Shown here: piece by piece, positions 12,501 to 24,500 of the stretch
Position numbering within the stretch: the first letter of the stretch is position 1
Layout of the letters: each line of letters starts with the position of its first letter
Source of the DNA: Acanthococcus lagerstroemiae
Taxonomy: Eukaryota; Arthropoda; Insecta; Hemiptera; Eriococcidae
NCBI GenBank assembly: GCA_031841125.1
Contig: CM063113.1
Location: 22,961,312-23,025,311 of the forward strand
Direction of reading: 5' to 3'
Length of the DNA stretch: 64,000 bases
Program-made: the position numbers and the translations under genes
The notes under the pieces: generated by a model
Database searches by the model: none
Told to the model about the DNA's origin: nothing
Seen by the model: only the letters and a program-made list of their open reading frames with translations

Positions 12501-15500
12501 GAGTTCGAATGAAGTCTACAAATGTCTTGAAGAACCACAAAAAATCTTAAACACAGGAATGAAAAAGTTTTGAACAAGTTTTCAAAAGTTGTACGCGAGT
12601 CTTGAAAGCATTATTCAATTAGTTCTGAGAAGTATTGATAAAGTCTTGACGAGTCCTAGTCAAGTTTGGTAGCGTTTTCAAGAACTAGAAGCAAGTCTAA
12701 AGGAGTCGTGAAGGAGACTTGAACAAATCTTGAACAGTCGTAAAAGTCTACAGACAAATTTGGAAGAGCTTTTAAAGGGCCTGAAACGAGTCTAAAGATG
12801 TCCTCAATCAGTGCGGGAAAATCTTTTGAAATTCTCGATCTTGATCAAATCTTGAATTCTGATGAAGTCAGCAAGTCCTTAACAAGAACTTCATGGAATG
12901 TGAAACACGCCTGGGAGAGTCCTGAAAGAGTTTTGACTGAGCTTTGAAAAATTTTGGTCAGTTTTAGTGGGTCCGAGAGTCGTACACTGATCTTGTATAG
13001 CCTTAAACAGGTATGGAAATTTGAAAACTTTTGATCATATCAAAAAGAGGCATAATGAGTCGTAACCGAGTTCTGAATAGTCTTGACAAGTCTTCAAGAC
13101 GTTTAGAAATGCTACAGAAGGTTTTAAATGAGTCTGAAAGAGTTGATACTGATCGAGTATTCTGAACGAATAGTTGTAAAAACTGCCTCCTCGCTTACTT
13201 CCCGTGGAAAAATTGAATAATAATCGTGATGAACATTGAAAAGTTCTCAACAACTCATTTAGTTGAGAGTTCATTTGATTTAAAACATGTAATAGTATAT
13301 TTCGGAAAGTATTTTCAGTTTCACGTCAGTGAAAATATAGTTCGTAGTACCGTGAACGGGGGTAATATCAGACACCAATGATGTATCGGCAACTCATGAC
13401 TTGTTCTAGGAGCCGATATTACCACCGGTGTCCAATATTACCTCAGCAGACGGTACAAATCGTTCAAAACTCTAAGTATTTCTCAATTTTTTCATGTTAT
13501 GAAGGCACAAAATGATCTAACTACTCGTGGAAGGAGGGAATAATAACTATTCAGTTCTACGTAACACTGATTGAATTGCTTCTCTCTGTATGGCTTCCTA
13601 GATCTGCAGCTGGGTAGGTGGTCTACCTGTAATTTGAATAATTATTGGGACAGAGTTGTCATCCCAAGATTCAGCTGACCGTCGAGACAGATAACTGTTC
13701 TGCTAGCCAGTCAGACACAGACAGTAAGAAATATAGATAGGCAGGCAGACATAGTCAACCAAGCAGATGTTTGTAGTTCGTAACCAAACAACCTTTTGGC
13801 TCAGATAGGAGCGTTTGAATTCCGCATTATGCAACTTGAAGCTATCAAACTTTGTATTGAAAATTGAATGTGTAAATGAAATATCACTTAGAAAAATATC
13901 CTAATTCATTTTGAACTCTTACGGAGTCAGCTTCCGGTAGTGTCACCCAATGCTGACGTAAAAGTTTAATTTTTGAAGTCTGTCAGAAGAGCCCTTCAGC
14001 AGAAATCTCCAACCTTATTGAGTAAAGAGAAAAACCGTGTTCAGTAGGGAATGTGAAAATTCAACGTATTTTCTCAGATTCGAGAAAAGGAACCTAAGAA
14101 TATCTTCAGTCGAGCTGAAATGTTGAGCTTATTTAGCGTTAAGTAATTCTGGACACTAGCTGTTTGAATGTGGAAAAGTGATCTAGTCTGGATACCTTAC
14201 TTTTCGTAGAATTTTGAACTTTGAAATGTTTACAGCCCCTCCTTTCATCAGAAAAATTGTTTCAGCGCACCCCTATAGATGATGCGCGTTCTCCAATTTT
14301 ATTATCTCGGATTATGAGTTTTAGTATTGCGTTTATAGAAAATTCTAATGTTATTTTCCAGGAAAAAATTGAAGAGTTGCAGGAAAAGATTAAAAAACGA
14401 GAAGAACGCATCGATACAGAACGGCAAGAAAAGGAAAGGGAGCGAATTAAAATGGCTCGAGAGAAAGCACGGTAATAAAATTTACTTATGGTTTTTTCAA
14501 TCGATTCTACCTATCCGCAGTGGTACCTTCTGTCATGTCTTCGTGCTTCATTTCAGTTTCATATTTTTCTAAAATTACTGGCTATTCGTTCCTGCGACAA
14601 AAACTAAAGTATCTTTCCTTCGTCGTGGTTGACATCATTCAGTCTTGTTGCCACTTCGTGCTAAATTCTAAGTTCGATTCATTACGCGTCCTGTTGGTTT
14701 GCGTCTGTTCAAAATTCTTACGGTTTCTGTTTCCTGTCCTTGATTAGCGATCGAGAGGACCGATTATTGGCACTGCAAGCGGCCCAAATCGCTAACGCAG
14801 AAGAATTGCAGAAGAAGATACAACAAAAGCAAGAGAATTCGGCCAGGCGCCACGAAGAGAGTATCGAATTGATTCGTCAGCGTGCCATCGAAATAGCAGG
14901 AACGCCTAGATTAACTCCATATCAAATTAATAAGCTGTGTTCGATTTGCAACGTCCTGGTGAGTTGACCTCAATCGGTACCGTTGAAGTTTTCCGACTGA
15001 ATTTCTTCGTCAGTTCGATTTACAACACAAGGTTGAAAAACGTTAACGGCTCTCATTATACGATATGGGCACCCGCAGGCATTGAAATGCTTTTTGGTAT
15101 TCAACGGTTTTGTAATTCATTTCGACAGATTGATTCGGAGGTGTTCCTTCTCAGCCACATTAAAGGTCTGAGTCATTCAGTGGCGCTGAAAAAGTATCGT
15201 GAACAGTTCGAAGCGAGTGTGAAATTCAGCGAATGTTCCATCATCACGGACGCGCCGGCGGACATTTTGAACGAGAAAAAAACGCGCGAAAAAGAGCGAC
15301 AAAAAACGTTACGAAAGCGGTGTAAAAAAATACGACAGCGTTTGTCTGGGAGGTAAGCTCTAGCGTTTCAGCTGTAATACGAAATTAGTCGCTCATGTTT
15401 TCACACGGTTTTTAGAGTATGCTATTGATTTATTTTTTAGCAGTGAAAAATATCTGAAAACCATGAACGCGGAGAAGGAACCAGTAAAAAAATTTGACAC

Positions 15501-18500
15501 GCCGAACCGACGGAGAATATTGAAATTGGTGAAAGACATTGAAAAGCTTATCAATGCCCAGGGCAATGGTATGTGGCCCGATAACGCGGTTACCATGTTG
15601 GAGAGGAGTTTATTCGAAATCATTCGTGTGTTGGAGAAAGGGGTAAGCATGCCTAATAACGCAATTCCTCTGGTCGAGAATAGTGCGGATTTTTCCGGAA
15701 GAAGTGTCAAGTCCGGACCACAGCGACTGTATTCAAAATTAAGGAAATGATAGTTTGAGAAAAAGCGCGTGTATTAAAAAATCGAATAGTGAAAGTCAAG
15801 TCTTGAAGCGAGAGCTAGAACGCATAAACTGCGATCGTGCTGTAAGTGAACTACGACTGTGACTGAATCGAGATCGAACTGTAACTGCGCTGTGACTACT
15901 ACACGGATGTCCTGTGCCCCAGAACATACACTGTGAATTGAACTAAACTGATGTCCTACCTGGTCGATTATTGTAGAAAAAAAGCAGAATGTGTCAAGAA
16001 AGGAAGAAGAATATGATTTTGAAAAGGTCATACCGGATGTATAGGAATGCAGGAAACAAAAGACGTTTGACGGACGCTTATATTGTACTACACAGGAAGT
16101 AGCCAGGCAGGACGATTCATAAAAGAATGAAAATTCGGGAGGAGAGGATCGCCACAATAATTTCCGACTCCATCTAATGAATTCCGAAATTAATGAGATG
16201 ACCTTGCCGAGGAATTCTAACTGGCAAGACGGCTTATGAAAGATCTCTGTAGTCCTGAAGCACTGAAGAGCGAATTTGTGGGGGAGGGGGTGAACATTGG
16301 AAATGGATATCATTATAGGGCCATCTGATAAGAGAAAATAATTTCAAGTGGCACAATATCGCGACATAAACGCGCAAGAGGGAGACCAATACTACGCTAG
16401 AGGGACGATTTCAAAAGTCCAAAGGTAAGATGGGTACAATTAGCGAGAGACCGTGACTTATGGAGAGTGACAACGGACCTAAAATGGGCGGGGTAGCTAG
16501 CGGTGGCTCACCTACCCAAAGTTTTAAATAAATAAAAATTAAATGAAATAAATACGTGTAGTAACTACTTGTAAATTAAAAATAATTTGAATCTGAAGAA
16601 CGCATTCGGAGCCCCTGGAACTCATATGTATGTAGGTTCAAATTCAGACATACCTTTGTAAACCGACGAGAGAAACTGCAGCGATAGATCTTTTACCTGA
16701 AGAGATACCATAGACCAGACCTAGAGATTGCTAGCATGCCAGCCAACCTAGGAGGACGGTAGATGGTCTGTACACCATCAGTCACCTTCTGGGATCAAGG
16801 TCAGGTATATTTATTGTGCTGTAGGTCTTCTTCATGTAATATATGGTGTCTACAGGTGCTGAAAAGTCCAAATCCTGAAAAGTCTTGAATTTCGAAAATA
16901 GATCCTGAAAGTCCTGAAATTATTAAAAAAGGAAAAGTTTTTTATTTTTGTTAGAAATACTCAAAAATAAATTTTTTGCGATTCCTATGACTGGTCATTA
17001 AGAAGTGTAGCGCAGGATCTATAGTCACAAGAAAGAGAGGGGAGCAAAAAGAAGGGAGGGGTAAAGGGGATAAAACAGTTGGAAACAAAAAAAAAATTTC
17101 CCTATTCGGGGAAAAGATGATAAATATGCCGGCAACAGTCCTGCAAAGGGTCCTGAAAAAGTATTTCATTTTTATTATTCATAGACACCCAGTAATAACA
17201 TGTTGACTCCTCGATAGGCCTTCATGTCAGTTGATTGGGTACGAAGGAAGAAAGTATCATATAGTCCTTTTCTTCAGCATACTCATTCACTCGAAACAGA
17301 CCTAACAAATCTGTAATTACTTGCATTTTCGAGTAGTTACCATATAAAAACTACATATATTTGGGATATTGTACAATGTATTCCTATTGTTCAGCTTCAG
17401 TCGACTTATGGAACCTGGAAAAATTGAAATTTCAGACTAAAAAGTTGCATGCTTCATGTTCACTCAACACAACAACAAAGAATTGCTCATGTTGTTTAGT
17501 CCTTAGTCTCTCGACTAGTAAGTTGTGTCTTTCCACGCTTTTCTCTCTTGGGCTAATTTTCATTTCAGAGTAGGATATACCCTGTATCCTTCATTATCTG
17601 CTCTTCATTGCCTATTATTTGCCTTCCTTTCCATTTCTTTCCTTCAACCATTCCCTCTAACAGTAATAACAATATCCCTGGATATGTGTTATATTATGAC
17701 CTATCACTTATACTCTTCTCTTTACGATTATATTCCAAGCTTCTTTTCCTTCCTATTCGCCTCAATACTTCCTCATTCCTGACCTTTTCTGTCCATTTGA
17801 TTTTCAGCATACTCCGATAATACCACATTTCAAAAGGCCTATCCCTTTTCTTTCTTATGTTCCTGTTGTCTAGGTCTCACATCCATACAGTGCTGTATTC
17901 GAAATATAATATGTTCGAAGAAACCTCTGTCTGAATTTTAAATCTGTATTTGCCCTGAATACATTACCTTTATTGAAAAAAATCCCTCTTAGCTTGTTCC
18001 GTTCTACTTTGTATTATTGCGTATTATGTGATTATCTACAAATTAACTACTTGACATTTATTGGCCACTAAAGTACGCTTTACCAAGTTTGCTATTGCTC
18101 GCCAGTATGCACATATTGAACACAGGCAGTAGTGAACTGTGTGAGTCTGTTTGGGTGTTACTAATGTTCTCTAGTGCATATTGAAGTTACTACTAAAAAC
18201 CAGTAAATCACTATCGACGTTCAGTACTTTACTATTGGTAATTAATAGTAGTAGTACCCAGGGTTGGGCACGGATAACCAGTTTTTTATTCGAATGCCGA
18301 ATAATTGAATTTAGGGCTTCTTTGCCAACAAATAACAAATAGTTGAAGGCCAAAACTGAGTCATCTGAATAACGGATAAATTAAACCAATTTATTACATT
18401 TTTGCCATCTACAGATAACGGATAACTTTCACGTAACACCGATGACCAAATACACATACAAGAATGAAAGAGTGTAAAATATCGAGGACAGGGGGACAGA

Positions 18501-21500
18501 ATCTGCTGTACTTGCAGTGACCCGTGCTCAGTGATACCGTGATATGGAATTTTTACATATTGGTATATCCACTTGAAAATGTCCTGGAAAAACACCCTAA
18601 TACATGTGGGCTAGGTCCTTTTCTCTGGACATATGACAAAATCCCGTATCACGAGTCACGACAGAACAGCCAACAGGAAATCGCTTAAAAATTATTGATG
18701 AGATCCGTTACTTCGGCTTTCCATTTTCCGAGTCATTCGGATAAAAGTTGTTTATAAAATTGTTTACTTTAATCGGAAAGCGAATAAATAATTCCTGGCT
18801 CAGATTTAAAGTTTAATCGAATAAATCTGAGCCAGGAATTATTAATTCGCTATCCGATTAAAGTAAACAATTTTGTAATCAACTTTTATCCGAATGACTC
18901 GGAAAATGGAAAGCCGAAGTAACGGATATTATCAATATTTTTAAAGACATTTCCTGTTGGCTGTTCTGTCGTGACTCGTGATATAGGATTTTATCATATG
19001 TCCTGAGAAAAGGACCTAGCCCACGTGTATTAGGGTGTTTTTCCAGGACATTTTCAAGTGTATATACTGATACGTCAAAATCCCATATCACGGTATCACC
19101 AAGCTCATCTTAAAACCTGTAAGGGGGAGGCTGTCTGATCAGCTTTTTGAGAAACTAATACTTTTTTGAAGAGTAATCAGAATCAGATTACAAACTATTC
19201 ATAAGTGTGTCATGACTTGATGAAGTAATTGTTCAAATAAAGTTATTTGCTTGTTTGTACTTTATACATTGTTGCTTGTTGGTTAATAGAATTATTTAAT
19301 TTACCAGAATATTTATTATTTCAAATCTTTTCAGCAGATCATGAAGTTTATGTTATGTAATATCCGCATCTTGTGTGACTATAGTACACAGTTTGTCCCT
19401 GTCCCGATATTCCCTTCATTCTTGTATGTATTTGGTCTTTGGTGTTACGTGAAAGTTATCTGTTATCTGTAGATGGCAAAAATGTAATTGGTTTAATTCA
19501 TCTGTTATTTGGATGACTCAGTCTTGGTCTCCTACTATTCGTTATTCGTTGGCATACAAGCCGTAAGTTCAATTATTCGTCATTCGAATACAAAATTGGT
19601 TATCCGTGCCCAACCCTGGTAGTACCCTACTAAAATGTTACTAATGTTCTGTGGTTAACTACTAAATTTACTGCTAAAGTTACTGTTTAGAGGTAATAGT
19701 TCACTAAGTTAACTACATATGATGTAGGTTGTGGGAAATTAGTACATACTAGTGAAAACTAGTTTCTAGGGTAATATCGGCCACTTATGACCTTATAGGA
19801 GCACTAATATCGTTATCAGTAAAGTCAACTGGGGTAATATCAGATATCAGTGGTAATATCGGCTACTCATGACTTATTGTAGTAGGGTTCTATAGTTTCA
19901 CCTGGGTATACTAAGCCACCATTTTGGTTCGTACTGCGCCCGTCGATGCCGAATTGACTACGCGTTATGCTCCGCATAGTCGGATTCGGCATCCACGGGC
20001 GCAGTATGAACCAAAATGGCGGCTTAGTATACCCAGGTGAAACTATAGAGCCCTAATTGTAGGAGCGCTGGTATCGTTGTCAGTGAACAAGTCATGAGTA
20101 GCCGAAATTACCACCAAAGTTCGATATTATCCTAGTAGACGGTACTAAAAAAGACTAGTTCACTACTGAAACTGAGTAGTATGGTTGGCAATCTATGTAC
20201 TAATTTTGTATACTAGTAGAGAAAAGCGTAAACCGAGTATGACTTTTCATTTGTACCTATAATAGTTTGTGGAGACTGACACTTGAGTATAATTGTTTTT
20301 ATAGACATAGTCGAGTTCACCTTAATGTGCAAAAGGCTCTCCATTAAAATATATGGTGAATGATTCTGATAATTCGTTCATAGCAGTTCATTTCGAGCCC
20401 ATTCTATTTTCAGAACCACCAAGACCAAATAACCTTCAGAGAATTTGACGGCTTCCTCATGTTATCAAAAATCTACAATCTCGCGCTCGATCTTCCGAAG
20501 AATATGAGTCCATATCTTCCTTTGAAGTGAGTAACCTTGCTTTTTATCCAGCTGAGTGATCGGCATTGTTTAACTTTGGTCGCTTTCTCTGTAGTGTCTT
20601 ACTGAGCTTTCTCAGTAACCGCTAACCAATTAACGCGAGTTCGTGTTGCAGATGTTTCGTGGTTGCGTCTAATTTGTACACTAGCGCTTGTAACGGTAAC
20701 GTTGAAAACAGCCTATATGTGTTACTATCGTACGATATTGTGCAGATACTGGAATTACTACTGAATCGCTTGAATGTAAGCCTTTTCTCAGTAACATTGT
20801 TATTTCGCTGTAAGTTGATGTGTCCGCGTGTCACCACGTAATGCAATTTTCGTTTTCACAGCTTATAATGCCGAACAGCGACGATCGAAATGGTATGGTA
20901 GTCTATAAAGCGGACACTGTCGCAGGTGAATTGCAGTACAGTGATTAATAGAACGTGAAGGTAATTGTAGAACTCCTGTGGAACTGTCATTCATGTTATC
21001 CTTCTATTTCAGACGTGCTCATGAATCTGTGCTCGATCATAGTGTCGAACATCACTCCACTGACGATTAACAGCGAAGAACAAGCCGGACAAGCGTCTCC
21101 TGACATCGCTCGGCGTCTACAGGATGTGGTGAGGTGTGTAATCTTAGTTTCATCTCTTCATAATTTTCGTATTCTTACCAAGGTAGACGGAAACTGAAGT
21201 TTGTATTTCGCTTCCAGTTACATCGTCTGCACTGGAATCGTCGACAAATTGGCTGTATACTGTAGCAGCGTGCACGATAAAAAGTCGGCCGACTCGTATT
21301 TCTTGTTACATTCCATTCAGCTGCTCACTCGATTGGTTGAAACCAGGTAGGACGTTCTATTTTGATTATACGGGTTGAAGAAACTTGTGAACATTGTAGC
21401 TATTTCAGTTCAATTCACCGAACAGAAAATTTGATCAGTGTGAATTTAAATAATGCTTGGTATCATCGAGCTCATGTCAGAGCCATCCAAACTTTTGGCA

Positions 21501-24500
21501 AACAGCTGTATCTTTTGTTAGGAGGAGTTGATTGTAATTGTTCAAAGCATAACAGGTGCAGTTTGAACCAAAACCATGTTTAGTCTTTCCGAGCGATACT
21601 TTAGCTCGTTCAGGAATTAAAGTAGCTAGATTAATGCACACATTTTGTGGCTGAGTTTCCTACTTACCTGTTGCAAAAGTGATACATGAATACGAAACAT
21701 CCTAATAGTAGTTTTTTAAGGCAAACTGACGAACTCAAAAGGACACGATTTCCCTTTGGCATGCATTTAAGAAAAATAGAATGCGACCGGCTCCGAAGAA
21801 AGGGACCTTTGGGCTAAAATATCGATTTTGAGATGCGAATGGTTTCTAGACTTTCAAACCCTCCTCATTCACGTGCCGTGTGCGGAATAGCAAAATATGC
21901 ATTCTAGGCGATGGCAGAGGGGCATTCACTAGACCATATCATTGCAAAAATACGAGTAATGAGCGTATAGTTCGATGTGTGGTTGTTGAGTGTTTGAGGA
22001 GGTGAGAGTCAGAAGTGACATTATCCAATTTTCATTTGAAATGGGTTAGTGAGCGTTCCTAATAGTAATGGAACATGAGAATGGTCGTCACACACGTTTT
22101 GTGGGTTGCCTGCCTACCATATTAGTTGGAGAAACCGTCCCAGGCCGCGCAGTATACTCCCGTCAGTTTTTCTTAGTTTCTGAAAAAATGTTCAGGCGGA
22201 TAATGTCACTTTTGATTCTCACTTCTGCTGGTTTAATACCGTCTGCCGTTTTCGAGTATCTGCAACGGAATATCGCAATTTGATCAAGCCAAATATGCGA
22301 TCTGGCGCAAATTTCGTGTGATCCACGAGTAAAAAATTCAGGGAAATTTTTCAGTTCAGTCCGTTATGAATGTTCCCTAGGAATGCACACATCAAACCCA
22401 ACGGCGTAACTAGGGGCGGGGGCCCGCCCATTTTTTAAGAGGATTAAACCTTTTTTTAAATGTTAAATCCCCCCCCCCCCCCCAAAAAAAAAAATAATAA
22501 TAATAATAATAATAATAACGTGCAAGGACCATCGCGTAACGTTCAGTTAAAATCTTGCTGCAATTCATAATAGTTTTCATTACAAAATATTGATTCTCCC
22601 CAAATGTGGTTCTGACAGTAGATAATTGCCATTTATATTTATTTCGAGAACAACAGATGGTTGATTATTTGTGTTGCAGGCGTGGTAATATCACAGATAA
22701 AGAAGACTGTACGTCGTTAATGGCGACGCTCAAAGCAACCGATCTAGTAGGAGCTGTTTCGATGCTGTATGCGATACTACTGCACCAGGATAGTATGTCG
22801 CCAGGTACGATGTCGTCCATGACGGCGTTGCATTCGGACGTGGTCAATGTGATTATTGCTACGTTGCAGTTCTTCAATCGCGTGTGCGAGCTGAACCTGG
22901 AATTCTTTCAAGTACGTAACTTCGAACCTATAATAACTCGACAGTATAAAGTAATGGGCACATGGTATCAGGAAGGGTTGAGCATCTCCTGAAAATGAAT
23001 GAGTCTGTAGAACCTTCGGGAGTGTTTATGCTTCCCGAGCTGTTCATGAACTTTTGGCTTGGATGCTTTGTCTTTTGGCGGCTTCTCTAGCCGGTACATG
23101 AACTTTGCTAATATCGGCCTTCCCTGACTCCCCACGTCTTGTTTATGTATTGAAAAAAAATATATTTAAAAAAAAAATAGAAAAACTACTTTGAACACAC
23201 ACTACTGACTAGCAGTAACAACTACTACTTCTCCAAATTACTGTTGTAACTACTGGTTGTTAGTTTCTGGTAGTAACTAGTAACTACTGATGCTACTACT
23301 TGTTGAAATAACTGCTGAAGAATATTGACCGTTCGTTACCAACACTAAGTAGGTGGAAATGTTAGAACTACTGTCTATCGTAGCTCATAATAAAGTTTAG
23401 CAGTTGCTAATAGTTATACTACTGATTGTATAAACTACCGGCGAATCCTTCCTCTGTGCGTGCTACTTTGGCATGGTGAGGAGGCTCGGAGAAAAACTGA
23501 ACGCACACAGGAGAAGGAAAACTCCCGACTGATAGGACTGAATGAAAGTGCGGAGAAATGACATCAGTGACCCTGGAGATGCGTCTCTACCACCACAATT
23601 ACGATGGCAACTCGCCAAGTAAATAATAATTCCGAACGTAAAACGTCTCCTATTCGGATGCCTGGGCGGAGACTACCTACCTAGTGAGAAACTATCAGAA
23701 TTGCGAATAGGGACATGGAATGTAAGCACACTGAATGAGGTAGGAAAAGTAGAAAATCTAAAGAAAGCGATGAAAAGATTAAACTCAGGTATAATAGGAA
23801 TTAGTGAAGTGAGATGGCCAGAAGAAAATGATTTTTGGACGGGGCAGTATAGAATAATTAATACAGCAGCGAAAAGAGGGCAATCTTGCCTAGGTATTAT
23901 TATGAATAAGACTGTAGGGAAAAGAGAGCAAAGTTATACCCTACATAGTGAGAGAATATTAATGGAGAGAAATTCAGCAAAACCAGTATCTTTAATGATA
24001 GTCCAAATATGTATACGCCAACAGGAAGTTATAGTGAAGAAGAAGTAGAAAAAATGTATGGAGAAATTGATGAAGTATTAAGCAAGGTAAACTGAGAAGA
24101 AAATTTAATCATAATGGGAGATTGGAACGCCAGAGTAAGAGGAAGAAAAGAAGAAGGGGTATACTTGGAGCATAGGTTAGGAGAACGAAGATGGTCATGG
24201 CTTGTAGAATTATGAGAGAGAGAGAAAATACACTTGAAAAGGCCCAGGGATATTAAATATATTGTAATATTATGATGAGAAGATACAAAAATCAAATTTT
24301 GGACGATAACATATTTATATACTTAGTAGTAACAGAAGTAAAGAATAATATGGAACAAGCTGAGAGGTTTTTTTTTCAAAGAGGAGACATATTTAGGGCA
24401 AATATAGATTTAAGAAAAACTGAGATTTCTTTAAATAAATATTGGGCGTATAGCATTGTATGGATGTGAGACCTGGGCAATAGGAACACGAGAAAGAAAA

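Noticed and set aside
15643..15750. Continuation of SCAPER exon h to a stop codon at 15750
   Set aside because: The residues after 15642 do not resemble the family, whereas splicing from GTAAGC at 15643 to 20414 restores the conserved DQITF block in phase.
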